Source: Dactylosporangium siamense (GTDB lineage Bacteria > Actinomycetota > Actinomycetes > Mycobacteriales > Micromonosporaceae). From it: a stretch of 64,000 nucleotides of DNA. The stretch spans positions 1 to 64,000 of the forward strand of contig NZ_BONQ01000094.1 of NCBI RefSeq assembly GCF_016862795.1, read 5' to 3'. This document shows positions 47,373 to 54,121 of this stretch, piece after piece; the stretch's first letter is position 1; each line of letters opens with the position of its first letter. The notes under the pieces are model-generated. The model did no database searches, had not been told where the DNA came from, and saw nothing but the letters and a program-made list of their open reading frames with translations. The translations under genes and the position numbers were made by a program.

Positions 47373-48620
47373 GTGATTGACCTCGACGCTCCCGGCCCGG
47401 TGCGGGCGTTGCCTGCGCCACCGTCGCGCCGCCGCTGGCTGCCGCTGGGGTTGCTCGCCGTGCTGCTCCTGCTGCTGCCGGGCGGTGGCGGTTCGGGGCT
47501 GCCGCCGGGGCCGTCGGTGGTCCTGGACGGCGACGGGATCGGCGACCTGCGCGCCGACGGCGACACGCTGTTCCTGCTGGGGCGCACCGCCGTGGCGGCG
47601 TACCGGATGCCGGGCGGGGCCCGCCGCTGGAGCGTCCCGGTGCCGCCCGGCGCCAAGCTGCTGGCCGCGTCGCGGGGCAGGGTGGTGCTGTCCCTTGAGG
47701 AGGCCGCGATCGTCGGTCTCGACGCGGCCACCGGCGCGCAGGTCTGGCGGCGTGAAGGTGCCGTGCCGTCGCTGCCGTCCGGTGAGGGCCCGCCCGGGGT
47801 GCTGCTGGCCCGCGCGGACGGGGTGATCGACGGGCGCCTGCTCGGCCTGGACATCGGCACCGGGGCGGTGCGCTGGGAGCTCGGCACGCCCGCGGTCCGG
47901 CGGGTGCTGCTGGCCGGCGACGGCCGGCCGGAGATCGTCGACCTCGACCCCGGCGGGCTGCTGCTCATCCGCGACGCCGGGTCGGCCGCGGTGGTGCGGA
48001 CGGTCGCGCTGCCGGGGCTCGACCCGGTCGACGGCTTCGACGTCTCCGGCGACCGGCTGCTCGTCTACCACTTCGAGCGCACCACGCTGCTGGTCAGTGC
48101 CGTGTTCGACCTGGCGACGGGCCGCCGGCTGTGGCAGCGCACCGACATGGCGGCGGCCGGCGGCCTGTGGTGGTGCGGCACGCTGCTGTGCGGCGGCAGT
48201 GTCGGGCGGACCACGGTGGTGGATCCCGACACCGGCGACCAGCGGTGGAGCATCACCGGCTGGACGGACCTCGGCCCGTTCGAGGCCGGCCTGATGTGGG
48301 CGACCGTGCCCACCCCGAACACCGCGGACCCGGCGCTCGGCGCCGTCGTGCTGGACGCCGTCACGGGCCGGGTCGTGCGCCGGTTCGGCCCGTGGGACGT
48401 CGTCGCGGCGCTGCCGGGCCACGCCGCCCTGGTGACCGGCCGCAACCCCGGCGGCTCCCTGGTCGGCCGCCTCGACCTGACCACGGGCGCGGTGACGGTG
48501 CTGGGCCGCACCGAGCACTGGCCCGCCCCGCCGAAGTGCCTCGTCACCGCCACGCTGCTGGCCTGCCACCGCGAGCGGGTGTCGGTGTGGCGGCTGTGCG
48601 GGGCGGCCGTCTGCGCCTGA
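47373..48620 (+). CDS. Membrane-anchored PQQ-like beta-propeller protein
   Basis: A 415-residue protein. One helix near residue 25 (WLPLGLLAVLLLLLPGG) anchors an extracellular propeller of Trp-containing blades typical of PQQ/quinoprotein-like repeats: GGARRWSVPVPPGAKLLA, LDAATGAQVWRREG, LDIGTGAVRWELGTPA, LATGRRLWQRTDMA and VDPDTGDQRWSITGW. No cofactor-binding residues can be assigned, so it may be a scaffold like BamB rather than an enzyme. The GTG start is the last in-frame start before the basic stretch and is uncertain. Confidence 0.75.
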   Translation: MIDLDAPGPVRALPAPPSRRRWLPLGLLAVLLLLLPGGGGSGLPPGPSVVLDGDGIGDLRADGDTLFLLGRTAVAAYRMPGGARRWSVPVPPGAKLLAASRGRVVLSLEEAAIVGLDAATGAQVWRREGAVPSLPSGEGPPGVLLARADGVIDGRLLGLDIGTGAVRWELGTPAVRRVLLAGDGRPEIVDLDPGGLLLIRDAGSAAVVRTVALPGLDPVDGFDVSGDRLLVYHFERTTLLVSAVFDLATGRRLWQRTDMAAAGGLWWCGTLLCGGSVGRTTVVDPDTGDQRWSITGWTDLGPFEAGLMWATVPTPNTADPALGAVVLDAVTGRVVRRFGPWDVVAALPGHAALVTGRNPGGSLVGRLDLTTGAVTVLGRTEHWPAPPKCLVTATLLACHRERVSVWRLCGAAVCA

Positions 48621-48707
48621 ACCCACGGGCGTCGTTTCCGTACAAGACGGCCACCGCGGCCACTCCTAGCATTCGTTCTGCAGCGAACAGCAGAGGAGAA
48701 GCCGCAC

Positions 48708-49286
48708 ATGCGTGAATTGGTCTACACCGGGTTCGTCTCGCTCGACGGTGTCGTCGACTCCCCCGGCGGCGGCCCCGGCGAGGAGCACCGCAGCGGCGGC
48801 TGGGTGGTCAAGGACGTCGAGTTCCGGCCCGAGGCGTTCTCGCTCAAGGGCGACGAGCTCGAGGAGACGACGGCGCTGATGTTCGGGCGGCGCAGCTATG
48901 AGGCGTTCGCGCCGTTGTGGCGCACCTCGGAGGACCACGCCGCGTACAAGGACCTGCCGAAGTACGTGGTCTCCGCGACGCTGCCCGACGACGCTCTCGT
49001 CGACGGCTGGGGTCCCACGACAATCCTGCGCTCGACGGAGGACGTGGCGGCGCTGAAGCAGGGCGACGGCGGCGCGATCTTCGTGCACGGCAGCGCGGAG
49101 CTCGCCCGGCGCCTGTCGGACGCGGAGCTCATCGACCGGTATCACCTGCTGTTCTTCCCGGTCCTGCTCGGCGCGGGCAAGCGGCTGTTCAGCCCGGCGG
49201 ACAAGGCCAAGCAGATGCTGCGGCTGCGGGAGTCCGAGGCGTACCCGAACGGCGTGCTGAAGGTGATCTACGACGTGACCAGCTGA
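48708..49286 (+). CDS. Dihydrofolate reductase-fold protein (RibD C-terminal family)
   Basis: A 192-residue protein beginning MRELVYTGFVSLDGVVDSPG, with ALMFGRRSYEAFAPLW for the cofactor loop, AIFVHGSAELARRLSDAEL and YHLLFFPVLLGAGKRLFSP. It is a relative of the gene at 29637 but from another subgroup. AGAGGAG precedes ATG, and TAGCAT about 35 bp upstream could be its -10. The AraC-type gene is convergent and overlaps its 3' end by 19 bp; AraC regulators next to this family are frequent. Confidence 0.87.
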   Translation: MRELVYTGFVSLDGVVDSPGGGPGEEHRSGGWVVKDVEFRPEAFSLKGDELEETTALMFGRRSYEAFAPLWRTSEDHAAYKDLPKYVVSATLPDDALVDGWGPTTILRSTEDVAALKQGDGGAIFVHGSAELARRLSDAELIDRYHLLFFPVLLGAGKRLFSPADKAKQMLRLRESEAYPNGVLKVIYDVTS

Positions 49287-49978
49287 TCCAGGTTCAGGGC
49301 GATCGCCCCGCCGGCCCCGTCGCGCAGCTGCCCGGCGGTACGTCCCACGTAGCGGCGCAGCGCCCTGGCCAGGTGCGGCTCGTCGAAGTAGTCGAGCCCG
49401 GTGACGACGTCGGCGACCGGAGCGCCGGCCGCGAGGCGGGCCGCCGCGGTGCGGGCGCGTTCGATCTGGCGGACCGCGCCCTGGGTGAGGCCGGTCGCCT
49501 CGCGGAACCGGCGTTCGACGGTGCGCGCTGACACCGCCGGTGCGGCGCCCCGGCGGACGTCGGTGACGAGCGGATCGCGGACCACGGCGCCGGCGCGGAC
49601 GAGCCGGTTGACGAGGGCCTCGGCGTCGTCGGCGCCGGGCGTCTCCCAGCGGGCGCCGTCCAGCCGGAAGCTGCGCCGGGTCGCGTCGGGAAGCTCGACG
49701 CCGCCGTCGACGAGGGCGGGCGTCGGCACCGTCCGCAGCGACGTGCCGACGGCGAACTCGATGCCGACGAAGGCCGCGCCCTCCGGCACGGGCGCGGTGC
49801 CGGTCCTCGTCTCCGGTCCGCTGATGCCCGCGTACGCGATGCCGTCGCGCTGCCAGAACACCAGTCCCCAGCACACGCCGGCGACCGACGTCATCTCCGC
49901 GACCTGCGCACTCGTGCAGGTCCACACGGTGTCGACCCAGGGTGAGTCGGACGCGCGGGTCTCGAACCGGAGTGCCAC
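49268..49978 (-). CDS. AraC-family transcriptional regulator
   Basis: A 236-residue regulator. The N-terminal domain resembles the DUF6597-type sensor (DTVWTCTSAQVAEMTSVAGV, GTAPVPEGAAFVGIEFAVGT). The AraC HTH covers residues 150-230: VSARTVERRFREATGLTQGA, then VADVVTGLDYFDEPHLARAL, then RYVGRTAGQLR. The GTG start lies only 17 bp from the ATG of the divergent methyltransferase. CACAAT 6 nt before it suggests leaderless expression. Confidence 0.87.
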   Translation of the reverse strand: MALRFETRASDSPWVDTVWTCTSAQVAEMTSVAGVCWGLVFWQRDGIAYAGISGPETRTGTAPVPEGAAFVGIEFAVGTSLRTVPTPALVDGGVELPDATRRSFRLDGARWETPGADDAEALVNRLVRAGAVVRDPLVTDVRRGAAPAVSARTVERRFREATGLTQGAVRQIERARTAAARLAAGAPVADVVTGLDYFDEPHLARALRRYVGRTAGQLRDGAGGAIALNLDQLVTS

Positions 49979-49983
49979 GTGCC

Positions 49984-49990
49984 TATTGTG
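49984..49990. promoter_or_regulatory. Overlapping divergent -10 elements (TATTGTG)
   Basis: TATTGT (49984-49989, plus) is 6 nt from the ATG at 49996. CACAAT (49985-49990, minus) is 6 nt from the GTG at 49978. The two hexamers share five base pairs, so RNA polymerase can occupy only one at a time. Confidence 0.6.
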
Positions 49991-49995
49991 GTCGG

Positions 49996-50772
49996 ATGGA
50001 CGAGCCCGCGAACGCCCGCCCCGTCGACTTCGACTCCGAGCTGATCCGGCTGCACGTGAAGCTGCGCGACGCCTGGGACATCCGGCCCGGCGAGCGGGTC
50101 CTGGACGTCGGCTGCGGCGCCGGGCAGACGACGCGGGAGGCCGCCCGTGCGGCGCATCCGGGCCGGGTCCTCGGCGTGGACGTGTCCGCGGCCGCCGTCG
50201 AACGCGCCCGCGCCGACGGCCTGGACAATGTCACCTTCGAGGAGGCCGACGCGCAGGTGCACGACTTCGCGCCGGGCTCGTTCGACGTGGCGATCAGCCG
50301 TTTCGGCACGATGTTCTTCGCCGATCCGGTGGCAGCGTTCGCCAACATCGGGCGGGCGCTGCGCCCGGGCGGCCGGCTCGTCATGCTGGTGTGGCAGGCC
50401 CGCGACCGCAACGAGTGGGCGGTCACCATCCGTGAGGCCCTGGCGGTCACCGGCGGACCGGCGGCTACCGGCGGGCCGGATGCGTTCTCGCTCGCCGACC
50501 CGTCCACTGTGGACGGGGTCCTGCGGGCGGCGGGGTTCGCCGACGTCCAGCTCGCCGACGTCGACGAACCCGTCTACTACGGCCCCGACGAGGCCGCGGC
50601 GCTGGCGTGGGTCCGAGGCTTCAGCACCACCGCCGCCGCCTTGAAGCACGCCGATCCAGCCGCCGCGACCCTTGCCGTGACGAGGCTCCGCGACGCGTTC
50701 GCCGCGCGGGTGAGCGACCAGGGCGTCTGGGTCGGCTCCCGGGCCTGGCTCGTGACCGCGCGGCGCGCGTAG
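49996..50772 (+). CDS. Class I SAM-dependent methyltransferase
   Basis: A 258-residue enzyme with the Rossmann SAM fold: GERVLDVGCGAGQTTREAAR (motif I), VLGVDVSAAAVERARADG (motif II) and SRFGTMFFADPVAAFANIGR with RALRPGGRLVMLVWQ (post motifs). The substrate is unknown; relatives are often annotated UbiE/COQ5-like. Expression is probably leaderless from the shared 17-bp gap with the AraC gene. Confidence 0.9.
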   Translation: MDEPANARPVDFDSELIRLHVKLRDAWDIRPGERVLDVGCGAGQTTREAARAAHPGRVLGVDVSAAAVERARADGLDNVTFEEADAQVHDFAPGSFDVAISRFGTMFFADPVAAFANIGRALRPGGRLVMLVWQARDRNEWAVTIREALAVTGGPAATGGPDAFSLADPSTVDGVLRAAGFADVQLADVDEPVYYGPDEAAALAWVRGFSTTAAALKHADPAAATLAVTRLRDAFAARVSDQGVWVGSRAWLVTARRA

Positions 50773-50827
50773 CGCGGTGGCCGGCCCCGCCGGGCCGCGG
50801 AGCCGACCACCGCTGGAGGGAATAAGG

Positions 50828-51106
50828 TCAGCGGAAGCCGGGGTAGCTCGGCTTGGTGGGGTTCCACACCACGTAGCGGTCGAAGTGGCCGGTGTACTGG
50901 TATGGCGTGCCGGCCCAGATCTCGCCGTGGTCGACGTCGATGGCCCAGATCGAGTGACCGTCGAAGTCCTCGTAGGCGACCTCGCAGGACGGGCCGTCCC
51001 TGAACTTGCCCTTGTCGACCTCTTTGCGGCGAGCGCCCGAAAAAGTCGCTTCAAGGATGGTCCCCTCGTGAGACGCGGCGCTGTCCGCCGCGAACCTCCT
51101 GACCAT
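50828..51106 (-). CDS. Hypothetical protein of 92 residues
   Basis: A small protein MVRRFAADSAASHEGTILEA followed by an aromatic-rich C-terminus (EVAYEDFDGHSIWAIDVDHG, YQYTGHFDRYVVWNPTKP). The composition suggests a compact beta fold. No family is recognised. It follows the GlxA-type gene on the same strand after a hairpin, so it probably has its own promoter, which I could not locate. Between its stop and the methyltransferase lies a weak GGTGG/CCACC inverted repeat. Confidence 0.5.
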   Translation of the reverse strand: MVRRFAADSAASHEGTILEATFSGARRKEVDKGKFRDGPSCEVAYEDFDGHSIWAIDVDHGEIWAGTPYQYTGHFDRYVVWNPTKPSYPGFR

Positions 51107-51120
51107 GCGTGTTTCCGGCG

Positions 51121-51150
51121 TTGTCCGGCAGTGTCGCGCCGGTCGGACAA
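51121..51150 (-). terminator. Hairpin after the GlxA-type gene
   Basis: TTGTCCG and CGGACAA form a 7-bp stem with a 16-nt loop directly next to the stop codon. Confidence 0.5.
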
Positions 51151-52104
51151 TCAACCTCGGACAAACGTGCGCCGGTAGTCGCGGGGTGGGACGCCCCGGC
51201 GGCGCACGAACTGCTCGCGCAGCACGGCCGCGCTGCTGAACCCGGTCCGGTGGGCGATCTCCTCGATGCTCAGGTCGGTCACCTCCAGCAGCTCCTCGAC
51301 CTGGTTCAGCCGCTGGGTGAGCAGCCACGCGTGCGGCGTCGCGCCGGTCACGTCCCGGAACCGCCGGATGAAGGTGCGGCGGCTGGTCAGCGCCCGGCCG
51401 GCCAGCTCGTCGATGGTCGTGCGCCGGTGCAGGTTGGCCCGGGCCCAGGCGAGGACGGCGCCGAGGCGTTCGTCGTCGGTGCCGGTCGGGACGGGCGCCG
51501 CGACGAACTGTGCCTGCCCGCCGTCGCGGTGGGGCGGCACGACGAGGTCGCGGGCCACCGCGTTGGCGACCGCCGCGCCGTGTTCGCGGCGCAGCAGGTG
51601 CAGGCACAGGTCGACGCCGGCGGCGGCGCCCGCGCCGGTGACGATGCGGTCCTCGTCGACGTAGAGCACGTCGGGGTCGACCGTGACCGCCGGGTGCCGG
51701 GCCGCGAGCTCGGCCGCGAACCGCCAGTGCGTGGTGGCCCGGCGGCCGTCGAGGAGGCCGGCGGCGGCCAGCTGGTAGGCGCCGACGCAGTGGCTGGCCA
51801 CGATGGCGCCGCGGGCGTGCGCGGCGCGGAACGCGTCGAGGCTCGCGGCGGACGGCGGGTCGCGGAAGTCGTTGCCCGGCAGCGCGAACACCAGGTCGGC
51901 ACCGCTGAGCCGGTCCAGGCCCCACTCGACCCGCAGGGCCAGGCCGAGGTCGGTCCGGACGGGTCCGGGCGCGTCCGCGCACACGGCGACGTCGAATCCG
52001 GGCAGGCCGAGGTGCCGCCGGTCGCCGAACACCTCGGCCACCAGGCCGAGCCCGAACGCGGCGACCCCCGCCGGCGCGTAGACAGCGATCGAGACGAACC
52101 CCAT
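51151..52104 (-). CDS. GlxA-family (DJ-1/PfpI plus AraC) transcriptional regulator
   Basis: A 317-residue regulator. The N-terminal DJ-1/PfpI-like domain (residues 1-180) has the nucleophile-elbow sequence IVASHCVGAYQLAAAGLLDG and TTHWRFAAELAARHP. The C-terminal AraC HTH (residues 215-315) has LTSRRTFIRRFRDVTGATPH, LLEVTDLSIEEIAHRTGFSS and a final RRGVPPRDYRRTF. Members respond to small metabolites and mostly activate. It is divergent from an MBL-fold hydrolase, which is the likely target. Confidence 0.92.
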   Translation of the reverse strand: MGFVSIAVYAPAGVAAFGLGLVAEVFGDRRHLGLPGFDVAVCADAPGPVRTDLGLALRVEWGLDRLSGADLVFALPGNDFRDPPSAASLDAFRAAHARGAIVASHCVGAYQLAAAGLLDGRRATTHWRFAAELAARHPAVTVDPDVLYVDEDRIVTGAGAAAGVDLCLHLLRREHGAAVANAVARDLVVPPHRDGGQAQFVAAPVPTGTDDERLGAVLAWARANLHRRTTIDELAGRALTSRRTFIRRFRDVTGATPHAWLLTQRLNQVEELLEVTDLSIEEIAHRTGFSSAAVLREQFVRRRGVPPRDYRRTFVRG

Positions 52105-52115
52105 GCCACTCAGCT

Positions 52116-52150
52116 TGGCACGATACCCGCGATCCGTGTCAATCGTGCCA
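52116..52150. promoter_or_regulatory. Operator: TGGCACGAT / ATCGTGCCA inverted repeat
   Basis: Perfect 9-bp arms at 52116-52124 and 52142-52150 are separated by 17 bp, so their centres are 26 bp apart, about two and a half turns. TTGACA on the minus strand lies next to one arm. It is the best candidate site for the GlxA-type regulator in this divergent gap. Confidence 0.75.
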
Positions 52151-52219
52151 CTCGTCAGGCCCGCCGCGGACGGCGACGCTGAACCGGCCAAGCGCCACCC
52201 ATCACAGTGAGGAGTTCCC

Positions 52220-52813
52220 ATGCCAGACGCCCCGCTCGGCCGCACCGCCTCGACCCACATCCTGGCGACCGGCTACACGAGCTCGACCGGCCCCGGGGTG
52301 GCGGCCACGGTGTCGTTCATCGCCGACGGCGACCGGCGCATCGTGGTGGACCCGGGCATGGTCGCGCACCGTTCGGTCATCCTCGATCCGCTGACGGCAC
52401 TGGGGGTGAGCGCCGGTGAGGTCACCGACGTGGTGCTCAGCCACCACCATCCCGACAACATCCTCAACGCGGGCCTGTTCGACCGGGCCCGGGTGCACGA
52501 CCACAAGGCGATCTACCACGGCGACCAGTGGGAGGACCGCGACGCCGAAGGCTACGAGCTCAGCCCGTCGGTGAAGCTCATCCGCACGCCCGGCCACAGT
52601 GCCGAGGACGTCACGGTGCTGGTGGGCACGCCCGAAGCCGTGATCGCGTTCGCCGGCGATCTGTGGTGGCGGCCGGACGGCCCGGCCGACGATCCGGTGG
52701 CGCCGGACCGTGACCGGCTGCGGGCCAGCCGCGAGCGGGTCATCGCGGTCGCCGACGTCATCGTGCCCGGTCACGGTGCGCCGTTCAGGCCGGACGCGGG
52801 CACGCCGCGCTGA
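52220..52813 (+). CDS. MBL-fold metallo-hydrolase (MBLAC1-like)
   Basis: A 197-residue metallo-beta-lactamase-fold enzyme. The metal motif is VVLSHHHPDNILNAGLF (a variant of HxHxDH), followed by the His in LIRTPGHSAEDVTVLVG, Asp in IAFAGDLWWRPDG and His in VIVPGHGAPF. Compact members of this group hydrolyse thioesters or RNA ends; the substrate here is unknown. GAGGAG precedes ATG. The stop codon is inside one arm of a very strong terminator. Confidence 0.88.
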   Translation: MPDAPLGRTASTHILATGYTSSTGPGVAATVSFIADGDRRIVVDPGMVAHRSVILDPLTALGVSAGEVTDVVLSHHHPDNILNAGLFDRARVHDHKAIYHGDQWEDRDAEGYELSPSVKLIRTPGHSAEDVTVLVGTPEAVIAFAGDLWWRPDGPADDPVAPDRDRLRASRERVIAVADVIVPGHGAPFRPDAGTPR

Positions 52814-52878
52814 TCGCCTCGCACGGGTCCGTGCGGGAGCGCCTCGGGGGCGCACGAACCCGTGCGAGGCGATCAGCG
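52808..52878. terminator. Bidirectional terminator with 21-bp perfect arms
   Basis: Bases 52808-52828 are perfectly complementary to 52858-52878, and the 29-nt loop contains an inner CGTGCG/CGCACG stem. The stop codons of the two convergent genes lie symmetrically inside the arms. Confidence 0.93.
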
Positions 52879-53463
52879 GATGAGGTCCTCGACGCCTCGG
52901 AGGAAGGTCGCGCAGATCTGCTCCCGGTCGAACAGGCAGCCGGCCGCCATCGCGCCGTCACGGAGCATGACGAAGTGCTGGGCGGCGGGTTCGGCGCCGG
53001 CCGGCTGAATGCCCGTCATCAGGGTGGTGACCGTGTCGAGGAACCACTGCCGGTGTGCGAGGACGGCCCGGTGCACGGGATGGTCGGGGTCTGGATACTC
53101 GGCGACGGCGTTGAGGAACGCGCAGCCGCGGAAGCCGGTGGACCGGATGCCCTGGGCGATCGCCTCGGCGACGGCCCGCAGCGCCTCGGGCGCCGGGAGG
53201 CCGGCGGCCACGGCGGCGTCGACCTGCCCGCGGATGGCCTGGTCGGCCGCCTGGAGGTAGGCGACGACGAGGTCCTCCTTGCCGGGGAAGTGCCGGTAGA
53301 ACGTGGCCCGGGTCACTTTCGCCTCGGCGATGATCCGGTCGACGCCGACAGAGTGGATGCCCTGCGTGTAGAAGATCCCGGCGGCGGTGGCGAGCAGCCG
53401 GTCCCGCGCCTCGGACGGCCTGGTCCCGGTGTCGCCGCGTGCCATGGAATCCATGGGCTCCAT
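52873..53463 (-). CDS. TetR-family transcriptional repressor
   Basis: A repressor of about 196 residues. The HTH is RDRLLATAAGIFYTQGIHSV, GVDRIIAEAKVTRATFYRHF, PGKEDLVVAYL. The ligand domain follows (GFRGCAFLNAVAEYPDPDHP). Three Met codons in frame (53463, 53454, 53445) are possible starts; the first is given. Two matching operators in the upstream gap imply that it represses itself and the divergent DUF308/flavin reductase genes. Confidence 0.92.
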   Translation of the reverse strand: MEPMDSMARGDTGTRPSEARDRLLATAAGIFYTQGIHSVGVDRIIAEAKVTRATFYRHFPGKEDLVVAYLQAADQAIRGQVDAAVAAGLPAPEALRAVAEAIAQGIRSTGFRGCAFLNAVAEYPDPDHPVHRAVLAHRQWFLDTVTTLMTGIQPAGAEPAAQHFVMLRDGAMAAGCLFDREQICATFLRGVEDLIR

Positions 53464-53472
53464 GGTAGCGAC

Positions 53473-53538
53473 AGAACGTTCCGTCTTGACAAGCTGGCCG
53501 CGGGCCGTCATGGTCGTGGAGGACAGAACGTTCGTTCT
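53473..53538. promoter_or_regulatory. Two TetR operators flanking a promoter
   Basis: AGAACGTTCCGTCT (53473-53486) and AGAACGTTCGTTCT (53525-53538) share the AGAACG-TT half-site; the second has perfect 6-bp arms. Between them, TTGACA (53486-53491) and CATGGT (53509-53514) with 17-bp spacing form a plus-strand promoter. A repressor on both sites would enclose the promoter. Confidence 0.85.
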
Positions 53539-53562
53539 TCCTCTCCGTTCGGAAGGCTCGCC

Positions 53563-54120
53563 ATGACCACCGTTGCCGCCCCCGGCATCTCCACGACAGC
53601 GTCCGCCCTGCGGCGGCTGTACTTCGTCCGCTTCGCGTTCGCGATCGTCTGGGCCCTCGTGATGTTCACGACCGCGAAGCACCTCGGCCCGCTCGCCATG
53701 ACGCTGCTCGTGCTCTACCCGCTGTTCGACGCCGCCGCCGCCCTCGTCGACGCCCGGGCGTCCCGCGCCACCGCGACACCCACCCTGCTCTACGTGAACG
53801 TCGCGATCAGCCTGCTCGCCGCTGTCGGGCTGGCCTTCGCCGACGCGTCCGGCATCCCGGCGGTCCTGCGCGTGTGGGGCGCCTGGGCGATCCTCGCCGG
53901 CCTGGTGCAGCTGATCGTGGCGATCCCCCGCCGCCGGCTCGGCGGGCAATGGCCGATGATCATCAGTGGTGGCCTGTCCGTCCTCGCCGGCGCGTCGTTC
54001 ATCGCCGGCGCCTCCGCGGACAACCCGGTGCTGACCAACGCGATCGGCTACGCCATCCCCGGCGCCATCTTCTTCCTCATCTCCGCCATCCGCCTCGGCC
54101 GCACCGCGAAGGGCAACTGA
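53563..54120 (+). CDS. DUF308-type membrane protein
   Basis: A 185-residue protein with about six helices in repeated hairpins: LYFVRFAFAIVWALVMFT, LAMTLLVLYPLFDAAAALVD, VNVAISLLAAVGLAFAD, VWGAWAILAGLVQLIVAI and IPGAIFFLISAIRLGRTA. DUF308 (HdeD-like) proteins are linked to acid or envelope stress. GGAAGG lies 6 nt before ATG. It is the first gene of a two-gene unit under TetR control. Confidence 0.85.
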   Translation: MTTVAAPGISTTASALRRLYFVRFAFAIVWALVMFTTAKHLGPLAMTLLVLYPLFDAAAALVDARASRATATPTLLYVNVAISLLAAVGLAFADASGIPAVLRVWGAWAILAGLVQLIVAIPRRRLGGQWPMIISGGLSVLAGASFIAGASADNPVLTNAIGYAIPGAIFFLISAIRLGRTAKGN

Positions 54121-54121
54121 C

